Under the pieces are notes generated by a model. The model was not told where the DNA came from. It made no database searches and saw only the letters and a list, made by a program, of their open reading frames with translations. This document shows, piece by piece, positions 13,500 through 21,586 of a DNA stretch of 36,975 nucleotides; the first letter of the stretch is position 1, and each line of letters opens with the position of its first letter. The stretch is from positions 1 to 36,975 of the IMG/VR virus record IMGVR_UViG_3300032213_001885. One strand, 5' to 3'. Source of the DNA: a virus. The position numbers and the translations under genes are program-made.

Positions 13500-16400
13500 T
13501 TACTTTATTTCTTTAACCATGATTGTGCCGTCGTCTAATTCAGACAATACCACAGTACATTTCATTCCTTCACGCATTTTTGCTAACGATATTTTGTACA
13601 TGCTTGGAAATACAATTACTCTGGTAAGCTCTCTTTCTCTATTTGATAGAACTATGTGGCTCATTGTTTTACCAGCTTTAGTAATATACGGAGTAAAGTT
13701 AACTACAATATATTCATCTTTATTTAAATCATATTCTTTTCTATAGAGGTAATCCACGAACATGTCTTTGCTGTTTGGATCAATATCACTTATTTTTACA
13801 TACCTTGCAATACGATTATCTCCAACTAAAACAAAATACATTTGTCCAGTCTCTATCTGTGTTTGTTCGTTATGGAAAAGACCAACTGATCCCGTTTCAT
13901 CTACAAGTTCTACTCTTGCCCAGCCAGATCCTCTTTTAATAGATTTAACCATTCCAAACATAACAAACGAACCAAGATCATCAAATTCTGAAATTGGTCT
14001 GGCTTGAGACTTTATTCTGGGTGGAACCCCTTCAAGGTTAAACGTTGGTATTCCTAAGTACTCATAATAATTTTCTTTTTCTTTACCACTTCTTTCGTTA
14101 TCATCAAAAGCTGCGCCACCAATAGCATTCAGGGCAGCAACTGCTCGACTATTAATCCCGCTACCCTTTTCTGAAACTTTTTGTGAAAAATCAGAATAGC
14201 TGGCGTATGGTCTTTTTTCTATAATTTTATTCGCTATGCTATCAGATATAAATTTTACTTCAGCAAGACCAAAAACAATTTTGTCTTTTTGTAAAGAGAA
14301 ATTAACATCTGATTCATTAATGTGTGGCAAAGACACTCTAAGCCCTAGTCTTTTTGCTTCAATTAGATATTCGGTTCTTGCGTCCTTGTCATTTTCATTT
14401 TTAAGAATCGAAAACATAAATTCAAGTGGATAATAATTTTTGAGCCAAGCAGTGTAATAACTAAGCATAGAATATGCAACAGCGTGACTACGATTAAAAG
14501 AATAACCCGCATGAGCTTCAAAAGTTTGCCAGAGGGTCTCTGCTTGTTTTTTAGAAATGTGTTTTGAAGCCCCATCAATAAACTTATCCTTGAACTGGTC
14601 GAACTCTTTTGCATCTTTCTTCTTTCCAATAATCTTGCGGACCTTATCAGCCTCTGACCAAGTCATACCACCAAGGTGTACGCATGCCTGCATAACCTGC
14701 TCTTGATATATGATAACACCATATGTGTTCTCGGTGAAAGGCTTCATTATTGGGTGAATGTAGCTAACCGCTTCATTTCCATGTTTACGTTTAATGTAAG
14801 AAGATCCTACCGTATTCATTGCTCCTGGTCGAACTAGAGCATTGGAGGCCGCAAGTTCTTCAAATTTATCTACACCAACTTTAATCAATAGATTTGTGTA
14901 AGGAGTTGCTTCTGCCTGAAAAACACCTTTTGTATATCCATCGCTAAGCATCTTATAAACATTTTCGTCATCCATTGCCAGACTAGACAGATGAATTTCT
15001 TTTCCGCTTCTATCTTTGATAGACTTTAGGGTATCAGAAATTACAGACAAGGTCTTAAGTCCTAGTGCATCTAGTTTGATAAGACCTATATCTGCAACCG
15101 TATCCATATCGTATGCAACGACAGGAATTCTTCCTGATACTTTATCTTGTGCATCTTCACGAGATTCGACTGGCGCAAACTTTCTAATATCATCTTTTGC
15201 AACAACTACTCCAGCAGCATGTACTCCAACAGATCTAATTCTTCCACGTAGCTTTTCTGATAGCCATATAACTTCAGGGTATCTGGCTCTAAATTCTTTA
15301 GTATTGGGAGAGTCCATAAAATCTTCAAATGTATCAATTGATTTTAATGCACGATTTACTTCTTGAAGTGGAACCATGAATACACGTGCAGCATCCCTAA
15401 TAACACCTTTATCCTTAAAGTATGTATATGTAGAAATTGATGCTACGTGCTTAAACTTCTTTTTTAAATAATCCTTAACTTCTTTTCTTCGGCGATCTTC
15501 AAAATCCGTATCAATATCTGGAAAGTCGTTACGCTCTGGGTTAATAAATCGAAAAAACAATAGATCATATTCAATTGGATCTACATCTGTAATTCCTAAA
15601 ACGTAACACACCAAAGATCCTGCTGCGGAACCTCGGCCTGGACCAACCATAATACTATTTTCTTTAGCCCAATTAATCATATCTGCTACTACCAAGAAAT
15701 ATGATGCGAATGCCTTATCTCTAATAACCTCTAATTCTTCCATAAGCCTTTGCTCATATACGTCATTTCCTAGCCAAGCGTCCGTCAGACGTAGCTTTTC
15801 TAGGCCCTGGAAGGCCATTTCAGACAGTTTCTGGTCAGCATTGGTCTTCGGTACTGGGAGAAGGTCCAAGCCACTGTTAAAATCGTATTCTGAGACTTTA
15901 TTGGATATCTCTATAGTGTTTTCATATATATCTGTTCTAGTTATACCAATCTTATTAAAATCAAATTCAATTTCGGTTCTGCTCTGAATAAATAAATTAT
16001 ATTTTTGAAATGATATTTTTCTGTCTGGATATAAATAGTTTAGTCTATCCCCTATGTCTTTAATTTTTCTAGACGAATCGAAGTCTGCCTCTTTATCCAT
16101 TTTAGGAGATGTAGATAGAATCAGCATTGCTTCTTCTAATACCCTATCTTCTTCTTTGGCGTAATGGGAATCGCTGGTTGCCACCATCTTAATTCCTAAT
16201 TCATCTGACAAATCTATTAAACCTTTGTTTACTTCCGCTTCGTTGTGGGCCTGAATTTCTACATAAAAATCTTCTTTGAACTGATCTTTAAATTCTTGTA
16301 GTAAAAGCTTTGCTTCATCCATATTTCCTTTTGCAATACACTTTGCCATAATTCCGTTCATGCAGCCAGACAGGACAATTATTCCTTCTTTGTATAGAAA

Positions 16401-16787
16401 CAATATCTCTCTATCAATTCTTGGCTTATGATAAAAACCTTCATTCCAAGCAAGCTCTTGAAGAATATTTATATTCTCTAAACCCTTTTGGTTTTTTGCA
16501 AGAAGAATTATATGATTATATGCCTGAATTGATTTATCAGTTTTAGATGAACGGTCAAACCTATCTGTTGGTGATATATAAGCCTCAACTCCAAGGATTG
16601 GCTTTATTCCACTGTCCCTGCATGCTATTTGAAAATCTCTATGGGATGAAAGTGTTCCGTGATCTGTTATTGCTAAAGAAGTTTGTCCAGCCTCCTTAGC
16701 GGCATTAACAAGTTCAAGTGGTGAGTTTAACCCATCCATTAATGAATAGTATGAGTGAACGTGTAAGTGGGTAAAATTGTTATTCAA
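13500..16787 (-). CDS. dnaE: DNA polymerase III alpha subunit (DnaE type)
   Basis: This 1095-aa replicative polymerase is full length for the DnaE family. The PHP domain keeps all nine metal ligands I expect of an active one: H9, H11, D18, H43, E68, H92, C142, D206 and H208. The polymerase core has GPGRGSAAGS (383-391), the catalytic aspartates D424 and D426 (PDIDTDF) and D573 (KLDALGLK), then fingers, helix-hairpin-helix and an OB-fold (FVMFGMVKSIKR...). The intact PHP implies built-in 3'-5' proofreading; no separate epsilon-like exonuclease is visible. No clamp or loader gene is present, so host ones are likely used. The start is TTG with AGG upstream, overlapping the 47-aa gene by 8 bases. 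Confidence 0.95.
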   Translation of the reverse strand: MNNNFTHLHVHSYYSLMDGLNSPLELVNAAKEAGQTSLAITDHGTLSSHRDFQIACRDSGIKPILGVEAYISPTDRFDRSSKTDKSIQAYNHIILLAKNQKGLENINILQELAWNEGFYHKPRIDREILFLYKEGIIVLSGCMNGIMAKCIAKGNMDEAKLLLQEFKDQFKEDFYVEIQAHNEAEVNKGLIDLSDELGIKMVATSDSHYAKEEDRVLEEAMLILSTSPKMDKEADFDSSRKIKDIGDRLNYLYPDRKISFQKYNLFIQSRTEIEFDFNKIGITRTDIYENTIEISNKVSEYDFNSGLDLLPVPKTNADQKLSEMAFQGLEKLRLTDAWLGNDVYEQRLMEELEVIRDKAFASYFLVVADMINWAKENSIMVGPGRGSAAGSLVCYVLGITDVDPIEYDLLFFRFINPERNDFPDIDTDFEDRRRKEVKDYLKKKFKHVASISTYTYFKDKGVIRDAARVFMVPLQEVNRALKSIDTFEDFMDSPNTKEFRARYPEVIWLSEKLRGRIRSVGVHAAGVVVAKDDIRKFAPVESREDAQDKVSGRIPVVAYDMDTVADIGLIKLDALGLKTLSVISDTLKSIKDRSGKEIHLSSLAMDDENVYKMLSDGYTKGVFQAEATPYTNLLIKVGVDKFEELAASNALVRPGAMNTVGSSYIKRKHGNEAVSYIHPIMKPFTENTYGVIIYQEQVMQACVHLGGMTWSEADKVRKIIGKKKDAKEFDQFKDKFIDGASKHISKKQAETLWQTFEAHAGYSFNRSHAVAYSMLSYYTAWLKNYYPLEFMFSILKNENDKDARTEYLIEAKRLGLRVSLPHINESDVNFSLQKDKIVFGLAEVKFISDSIANKIIEKRPYASYSDFSQKVSEKGSGINSRAVAALNAIGGAAFDDNERSGKEKENYYEYLGIPTFNLEGVPPRIKSQARPISEFDDLGSFVMFGMVKSIKRGSGWARVELVDETGSVGLFHNEQTQIETGQMYFVLVGDNRIARYVKISDIDPNSKDMFVDYLYRKEYDLNKDEYIVVNFTPYITKAGKTMSHIVLSNRERELTRVIVFPSMYKISLAKMREGMKCTVVLSELDDGTIMVKEIK

Positions 16788-16923
16788 AATCTACCTGATT
16801 TTCAAAATGTTTTGTAGGTATTGTTTGCTTATCATCATCCATAGCACCGCAAGATACGCAAGTTACTTGGCCGTCAAGATCGAGCTCAAAGTTGCATCCT
16901 GTACTATTACATTCCATATTCAT
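16780..16923 (-). CDS. 47-aa zinc-ribbon protein
   Basis: MNMECNSTGC...QVDFE, 47 aa. C5 and C10 (x4 apart) plus CVSC at 22-25 make a four-Cys zinc ribbon; the C-terminus is acidic. Its ATG shares a TAATG with the stop of the 68-aa gene, and its last eight bases overlap the polymerase start, so it fills the gap exactly. It is likely a small binding protein made with the polymerase. No named homologue is recognised. Confidence 0.8.
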   Translation of the reverse strand: MNMECNSTGCNFELDLDGQVTCVSCGAMDDDKQTIPTKHFENQVDFE

Positions 16924-17129
16924 TAGTACCCGCCCATACATTTGTTTCTAGTGTGATATAGCCTAGTCTTAGTTAATGTCTTTTTATTTGGTGCATATAA
17001 GTCTTCTTTACAACATCCGCATTTCATATGCCACTCTTTAGCAAAAAAATTATAGAGCGCTCCTACATAGTTTTTATACTTGTTAGACACAAATATCTCA
17101 AATGGGTCTGGTATTTCGTATGAGGTCAT
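16923..17129 (-). CDS. Small Cys-rich protein of unknown function
   Basis: 68 aa. The first half (PDPFEIFVSNKYKNYVGALY) looks helical; then CGCC near residues 37-40 and a later H-x4-C (YHTRNKC) give one probable zinc site. The basic KKTLTKTRLYHTRNKC stretch suits nucleic-acid binding. It follows the hairpin terminator of the SSB-like gene, so it either depends on read-through or has an unseen promoter. There is no clear ribosome site before the ATG at 17129. Confidence 0.65.
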   Translation of the reverse strand: MTSYEIPDPFEIFVSNKYKNYVGALYNFFAKEWHMKCGCCKEDLYAPNKKTLTKTRLYHTRNKCMGGY

Positions 17130-17148
17130 AATAGCATTCTACTAAATA

Positions 17149-17180
17149 ATACAAGGCCAGTCAATAGACTGGCCTTGTAT
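17149..17180 (-). terminator. Hairpin terminator after the SSB-like gene
   Basis: A perfect 14-bp stem (ATACAAGGCCAGTC and complement) with a 4-base loop, starting eight bases after the SSB-like stop codon. The run that follows on the minus strand is TATTTAG, so the U-tract is imperfect and termination may be partial. It could also stabilise the upstream mRNA. Confidence 0.7.
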
Positions 17181-17187
17181 ATAGAAT

Positions 17188-17853
17188 TTACCAGTCTACG
17201 CTGCTTGATGAAGCGGACTCTTCTGGTCCTCCGCCTTCACCCATGTAGAAAGCTTCTTGTTCTGCATATGGAACATGTCGAACAGCAGTTTTTTCTAAAT
17301 CAAACAAAACTAAACTAGATGAATCAAATGGAGCTTCATCTTTTGCCAATGGAATAATTGTGTAGCTTGTATCTGTTTTAGATCCATTACGCTTAATTCT
17401 CCACATAAGATTTGTGATACTACCCATTTCTCCAGCATACTCTATGAGTGTTGGGGTAATAGTTTTTCCACTTGTACCCTGTGAAAGAATTGCAACATAC
17501 GGATCTGTTTTACCATCATCTACTAATACGTTTATGTAAAGACGAGTTCTTGCTTTCCATCCTGCTTTTGGATCTTTCCTGTGCTGTTCATTGGCCCAGT
17601 CACGTCCTTCTGAATCCATTGTGTCAAGAGCTTTGCGACGATAATCTTTTGGATTAGTATGTTCTAAAGCAATAAAACCACAACCTAGCTTATCGTTGTA
17701 GTGTGGCGAATCAGCATCTAATTCTTGAAGAAACCTAATCTTTATGCTTTCCCCATCTTCAACCTTTAGCCATCTACCTTTATTTTCATCACCACTATAA
17801 GTGGGTTTATCTAGTGCCTTATTAAGTTCTTTTAGTCCTTTTACTATACTCAT
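17188..17853 (-). CDS. Probable single-stranded DNA-binding protein
   Basis: 221 aa. The middle is beta-rich (GESIKIRFLQEL, RTRLYINVLV, DPYVAILSQG), compatible with an OB-fold. The C-terminus is a flexible Gly/Ser tail ending SSSSVDW, resembling the acidic-aromatic tip that SSB proteins use to recruit partners. It lies between the primase and polymerase genes, has the best ribosome site of the region (AAGGAG, five bases from ATG) and is followed by a strong hairpin, all fitting a highly made protein. Sequence alone does not prove the role; a gp32-like protein is my best reading. Confidence 0.65.
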   Translation of the reverse strand: MSIVKGLKELNKALDKPTYSGDENKGRWLKVEDGESIKIRFLQELDADSPHYNDKLGCGFIALEHTNPKDYRRKALDTMDSEGRDWANEQHRKDPKAGWKARTRLYINVLVDDGKTDPYVAILSQGTSGKTITPTLIEYAGEMGSITNLMWRIKRNGSKTDTSYTIIPLAKDEAPFDSSSLVLFDLEKTAVRHVPYAEQEAFYMGEGGGPEESASSSSVDW

Positions 17854-17872
17854 ATATTCTCCTTTTGTAGTT

Positions 17873-17889
17873 GATGGTATATATCCATC
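17873..17889 (-). promoter_or_regulatory. Small leader hairpin before the SSB-like gene
   Basis: A GATGG/CCATC 5-bp stem with a 7-base AT loop lies in the 49-base gap between the primase stop and the SSB-like ATG, just before the AAGGAG site. It may be an autoregulatory or stability element, or chance. Confidence 0.25.
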
Positions 17890-17902
17890 TTTATTTTTTT
17901 AT

Positions 17903-18901
17903 TTACGAGTTCCAGGATCTGTATTCTATATCAGATACTGCATTTACAACACAGGCCTTTATTTCCTCATCGGTCATATCGCCTGCATCTTTTGCATCAT
18001 GTGGGTATATCTTACCATAAGAGTGAGAAGCCCACAAGAGGTCTTTATTTTTTAATCTATTGGCTATGCTCAGGCCTAACTCCCTGCCAGCCAAATCTGC
18101 GTCTGTCATTACAGTTATCTTATTAAAATACCTGTTTAGTATTGCGTGTTGCTCCTTTGATAAAAATCCTCCAAGGGTGGCAACAACATTAGGGAATCCA
18201 GCTTGATGGACACGGATTGCATCGAAGCTGGACTCCACAACTATTACATGGCTACCAATTCTTTTGGCACGATGTACATTAAATAAAGTTTTGCTTTTTG
18301 GCAGACTTGTACTATTTTTAAAAGCCTTACCCTCAATAGATCTACCAACTATTCCTATGGGTATTCCATCTGGGCTATGAACTGGAACTGTTACCATATC
18401 TTGTTTTTCGGAATATCCTAAAGCAAAATATTTTATTGAAGACATGTCAATTCCCCTAGACTTAAAATATTCTTTTGCTCCATCATGTTCCACAAGCCCG
18501 TTATGTAAATCATTTAAAGTTTGCTCTGAAAACTCTTCAAAATCTGGCTTAGACTCAAACATCTCTGCCATTATTTCATCAAAATTATTTAAGACTTCTT
18601 TTTCTTGAGAAGAAATAAACCTCATAGCCTCAAAATCATTTTTGTGCAATACACGCTTTACTAATTCAATTAATGTTCCAGATTCTCCGCAGGAAGGATT
18701 AAAGCATAACCATGCACCAGAGCTTTTATTAATACAGCAGGATGCGGTATGTCTATTAGAATGAAATGGGCAATAGAACATAACCTCGTTTCCAGGTTCT
18801 GCTGTTACATCTAAGCCAAGGCTTTTTACAATTGACTTGATGTGGTTTGGTGCATATTGCGTGGAATTAGCTTCCCTTGCGTTATGCCCTCTGATAGCCA
18901 T
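17903..18901 (-). CDS. DnaG-type DNA primase
   Basis: 332 aa from MAIRGHNARE. The N-terminal CHC2 zinc domain has C44, H47, C66 and C71 (YCPFH...CFNPSC). The TOPRIM catalytic domain has E223 (VIVVESSFDA) and D267/D269 (MTDADLAG). It makes RNA primers for the phage polymerase next to the helicase encoded upstream. It is shorter than bacterial DnaG and lacks an obvious helicase-binding C-domain. I chose the ATG at 18901 because AGGAAG lies seven bases upstream; the frame is open to 18952, but that would deepen the overlap with the 100-aa gene. Even so, the overlap is 76 bases. Confidence 0.9.
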   Translation of the reverse strand: MAIRGHNAREANSTQYAPNHIKSIVKSLGLDVTAEPGNEVMFYCPFHSNRHTASCCINKSSGAWLCFNPSCGESGTLIELVKRVLHKNDFEAMRFISSQEKEVLNNFDEIMAEMFESKPDFEEFSEQTLNDLHNGLVEHDGAKEYFKSRGIDMSSIKYFALGYSEKQDMVTVPVHSPDGIPIGIVGRSIEGKAFKNSTSLPKSKTLFNVHRAKRIGSHVIVVESSFDAIRVHQAGFPNVVATLGGFLSKEQHAILNRYFNKITVMTDADLAGRELGLSIANRLKNKDLLWASHSYGKIYPHDAKDAGDMTDEEIKACVVNAVSDIEYRSWNS

Positions 18902-19128
18902 GCTTTCTTCTTTCCTATGTATACGCCATAGAGTGTCATTAGGAACACCCATGTTTCTCCTGAGAATTCTACCGAAAAGTTAGTATCTATGTCAAGAACT
19001 CTTGCATAGCCTTTGCTTCTCATATCCTGCATAAGTAAGTTTTCGTATTGAGCCCTTACTCTTATCATGTCCGAGTCATCCTTAAAATTAACTTGGATTT
19101 GAAATCTTTTTATCTGTTTGTGATTCAT
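18826..19128 (-). CDS. Unknown protein overlapping helicase and primase
   Basis: 100 aa from MNHKQIKRF. The body (VNFKDDSDMIRVRAQYENLL, RVLDIDTNFSVEF, VFLMTLYGVYIGKKKAW) reads as a folded alpha/beta protein, not a shadow frame. It begins 41 bases inside the helicase gene and ends 76 bases inside the primase gene, so both ends are shared coding sequence. I do not recognise the family. Being locked between helicase and primase, it may help couple them. The start is uncertain; there is no ribosome site at this ATG. Confidence 0.7.
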   Translation of the reverse strand: MNHKQIKRFQIQVNFKDDSDMIRVRAQYENLLMQDMRSKGYARVLDIDTNFSVEFSGETWVFLMTLYGVYIGKKKAWLSEGITQGKLIPRNMHQTTSSQL

Positions 19129-20353
19129 TTTGGAATGGATTCTCATATATTTCCTTGACGATACCACGGTTGATATCCCAGTCTAAATAGAAATTGAAGT
19201 CATGACCATGTCTGTTTTTTCTTGAAACAATTTCAATCATGTTTGTTTGAGGATACCTATGTACGGCAAGAGCCATATCTGCATCATACTCAATAGCTTT
19301 TGACCAAGCTACCTGACTCATCATTGGCGGATTGTCCTGATCTGAAACGTCATCTGCAGTTGCTGCCGTGATATCAATAATTGGAATATTGTTTGACACT
19401 GCAAGCATTTTAAATTCTCTAGAAACATTTCTATTTCTTTCTACTTCAGAGTTTGATCTTTTGTTATCATTAAACAATTGATGATAGTCTACGATTACAA
19501 GATCTGGTTTGTGCTGATCTATTTTACCTTGAATGGTTGCTGGTGTGACTTCAGACGAACCCTCGTTTGAAACTAAAACAAAACTATTTTTTCCTTCAAA
19601 CTTTTTATTTCCCCAATTTCTAAAGTCATCAATATTAATATCTCCTTTTGATAAATCGCTTGCCTTAAATATACCAGAACCTAGCATTGTAAAAATACGA
19701 TCACGCATATTCTCTGGAGACATTTCAAGAGAAACAATCATTGGCTTAAATCCTTGTTCCCAGGCTTTGCATGCTAGGTATGCTGTAAACCAAGTCTTAC
19801 CTTTACCTGGCCAACCGATGGCAACAATTAAATGTCCAGGAGCCATACCAGTTGGATAAGCTTTATCTATTGCATCAAATCCAGTTAGGATTCCTGGTGC
19901 GCCACCCATAATAGATGATCTTTCTTTTACGTTTTGATAGTGCCTTGCAGCATTTTCAACATCAACAATATCTAAGTCTCTTACGTTGTTTGTATATCTG
20001 CTTAAGCCTGCTAGGTCACTTTGCATTTGTGAAAGAACTCTTGATGCTGCATTTTCTTTAAGAGAAGATCCTCCACGCAAAATGATATTCTTTAGCTTAC
20101 TTGAAATAAATTCATTTTTTAGTTGGTCTAGGTAATAGCCAGTTTCTGCTTTTGCTTCTACTGCTTCAAAGTCTTTGTGTCTTTCGATAAGGATGCCAAT
20201 TTCAGGTACGGCTTTAAATTTATAATAATATGACTTCAGGCTTTCCCATATGTCTCTATGAGATGTAAACAGCTCATCAACATTATCGGCCAACAATGTG
20301 CTTATGTCTTTATTCTTGCAGACTGCCGATATTAGCGTTGCTTCTGTATTCAT
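19088..20353 (-). CDS. DnaB-like replicative helicase
   Basis: This 421-aa RecA-fold hexameric helicase unwinds DNA ahead of the polymerase. Walker A is GWPGKGKT at 180-187 and Walker B VIVDYHQ at 286-292. ILTGFDAIDKAYPTGMAPG and MIVSLEMSPENMRDRI are typical DnaB H1/H1a elements, and a diverged Arg-finger region follows near MALAVHRYP. The N-terminal 100 residues are helical and match the short DnaB N-domain only loosely. It overlaps the upstream probable loader gene by four bases (ATGA), suggesting stoichiometric synthesis. Confidence 0.92.
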   Translation of the reverse strand: MNTEATLISAVCKNKDISTLLADNVDELFTSHRDIWESLKSYYYKFKAVPEIGILIERHKDFEAVEAKAETGYYLDQLKNEFISSKLKNIILRGGSSLKENAASRVLSQMQSDLAGLSRYTNNVRDLDIVDVENAARHYQNVKERSSIMGGAPGILTGFDAIDKAYPTGMAPGHLIVAIGWPGKGKTWFTAYLACKAWEQGFKPMIVSLEMSPENMRDRIFTMLGSGIFKASDLSKGDINIDDFRNWGNKKFEGKNSFVLVSNEGSSEVTPATIQGKIDQHKPDLVIVDYHQLFNDNKRSNSEVERNRNVSREFKMLAVSNNIPIIDITAATADDVSDQDNPPMMSQVAWSKAIEYDADMALAVHRYPQTNMIEIVSRKNRHGHDFNFYLDWDINRGIVKEIYENPFQNESQTDKKISNPS

Positions 20354-20667
20354 TCTTGACCCTCCACCATCTTCTTAGTCTCATTCAATAGAATGCTACG
20401 GTTTAACTTATCTTTTTTAATCTCTTTATTTAAAACATCTATTCTGTCAAAATTATTATAAAAAAAGTTTAGCGGATGCCCAGTTTTATTAGTTTTAAAA
20501 TAATAATCTAATAGCTCTTTAGCCCTTTCAAATCCTATGCTTTCTATAACATCTTGCATTGCCCATTTTTCTCTAAACTTATTCAAAGAAGGCATTTTGC
20601 CATACCGATCTTTATATAGGTTTTGATAAATTGTCATAAGAATATATGGGTCCCTATTATTTGCCAC
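20350..20667 (-). CDS. Probable helicase loader or replication accessory
   Basis: 105 aa if the GTG at 20667 is used (GAG seven bases before it); a TTG at 20673 is also in frame. The protein is helical and charged, with MPSLNKFREKWAMQDVIES and a Lys-rich KEIKKDKLNRS tail. Its stop overlaps the helicase ATG by four bases. Small helical proteins encoded right before a phage helicase are often loaders or inhibitors of it, but nothing in the sequence proves this. No ATPase motif, so it is not a DnaC-type loader. Confidence 0.6.
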   Translation of the reverse strand: MANNRDPYILMTIYQNLYKDRYGKMPSLNKFREKWAMQDVIESIGFERAKELLDYYFKTNKTGHPLNFFYNNFDRIDVLNKEIKKDKLNRSILLNETKKMVEGQE

Positions 20668-20860
20668 TAGCAAGCTCTTTTTCTATTTCTGTTGTTTTGC
20701 TAATTAGTTTTTCTTCCACAAATTGATATACACGGTCTGTTGCAGACTCTACGTTTTCTCCAGGGCGAACGTCATCTTCAACGCCAATGCCAACCTTAAT
20801 GCTTTCATAATTTCCTAAATTTCTTGTAAATGATAAATCTACTTTAACTCTTGTTGTCAT
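20657..20860 (-). CDS. Small protein of unknown function
   Basis: 67 aa: a beta-rich first half (VKVDLSFTRNLGNYESIKVGIGVEDD) and a helical, charged second half (DRVYQFVEEKLISKTTEIEKEL). No Cys and no motif I recognise. It overlaps the upstream C2H2 gene by four bases and the downstream loader-like gene by about 11, so it is part of the helicase operon. The size and the beta-then-helix layout would suit a small structural partner of a replication protein. Confidence 0.7.
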   Translation of the reverse strand: MTTRVKVDLSFTRNLGNYESIKVGIGVEDDVRPGENVESATDRVYQFVEEKLISKTTEIEKELASGK

Positions 20861-20973
20861 TTATGCTCCGCCTTAATGTGTCTGGATAATGTGTCGCTTG
20901 CAAAAATTGCCCATCTAACCTCTATAGTTACATTACAAATAGGACAGACCATAACTCTTTTGTCTGTAGCCAT
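20857..20973 (-). CDS. 38-aa C2H2 zinc finger
   Basis: MATDKRVMVC..., 38 aa. It is one zinc finger: CPIC at 10-13, then a loop with a hydrophobic core, then H32 and H37 (RHIKAEH). The spacing C-x2-C-x18-H-x4-H is close to a classical C2H2 finger. Its ATG shares TAATG with the upstream stop, and its stop shares ATGA with the next start, so it fills the gap precisely. It is likely a DNA- or protein-binding microprotein. Confidence 0.8.
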   Translation of the reverse strand: MATDKRVMVCPICNVTIEVRWAIFASDTLSRHIKAEHK

Positions 20974-21455
20974 TATTCCGCCTTCCATACTGGGACGAAC
21001 CCTGAATCAGTCTTAGTATACAATATAAAGTCAGTTTTGAGAAGGGCTATTAGCTCTGATCTTGAAGGAACATTTTTAGAGTGTCCTGAATCTAATATAT
21101 ACTCGTGTAATGACAAAATATCTTTTTCGCTAAACATGTACTGGTACCACTTGCTTGTCTCGGCATTCCCTATAGGATATATTTTTTGAGGAGATAATAT
21201 TTTTTCTTTTAAAATATACTCCTGTATTGTAACCCTATGTTTATTCAATATAGATCCTACTTGTTTAATTGTATAGGCTTTATTCATATTCTTTTTTACA
21301 TCAACATATGAATATAGCACTCGTTTTTTGTCAGGATAGCACCACGAAATAACGCTGTCTTTAGATCTAGAAACACTGATTGCTTTATGTATTTTTTCGT
21401 TTAAGAAGAAATACTGTAGTTTTTTGAGTGTTGTCTGTCTGTTTTTTCTAGCCAT
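20973..21455 (-). CDS. MerR/excisionase-like helix-turn-helix protein
   Basis: 160 aa. The middle (about residues 60-115) reads YTIKQVGSILNKHRVTIQEY followed by KWYQYMFSEKDILSLHEY, the winged helix-turn-helix pattern of MerR/Xis-type DNA-binding domains. The N-terminus is basic (ARKNRQTTLKKLQYFF). The C-terminal 40 residues may be a second small domain. It could be an early-gene regulator or an origin-binding protein; its place at the head of the replication block fits either. It overlaps the upstream zinc-ribbon gene by 55 bases. Confidence 0.7.
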   Translation of the reverse strand: MARKNRQTTLKKLQYFFLNEKIHKAISVSRSKDSVISWCYPDKKRVLYSYVDVKKNMNKAYTIKQVGSILNKHRVTIQEYILKEKILSPQKIYPIGNAETSKWYQYMFSEKDILSLHEYILDSGHSKNVPSRSELIALLKTDFILYTKTDSGFVPVWKAE

Positions 21456-21586
21456 TTTCCGAATGCACTCGATTCTTTATTAATCATCCATCTTTTTCCA
21501 CACTGCATGCAAAACAATTCAACATGCAATTTTTGAGAAAAAACTCTATCTACAAAAACTCTACCTTTGCATTTTTGACACCACAT
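21401..21586 (-). CDS. Zinc-ribbon protein
   Basis: 61 aa. CQKC at residues 3-6 and CMQC at 26-29 make a four-Cys zinc ribbon, followed by GKRWMINKES and a basic tail. The ATG at 21586 shares TAATG with the metallophosphoesterase stop. Its last 18 codons overlap the HTH gene in another frame, an unusually long overlap that suggests the tail is not strongly constrained. Probably a nucleic-acid-binding accessory. Confidence 0.75.
   Translation of the reverse strand: MWCQKCKGRVFVDRVFSQKLHVELFCMQCGKRWMINKESSAFGKWLEKTDRQHSKNYSISS

Noticed and set aside
15016-15366. 116-aa open frame on the plus strand
   Set aside because: It lies wholly antisense to the polymerase core, is Ser/Thr-rich without any domain, and has no ribosome site. 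It is a shadow of dnaE.
17149-17180. Phage attachment site
   Set aside because: The perfect inverted repeat has no integrase nearby and fits a terminator position eight bases after a stop codon.
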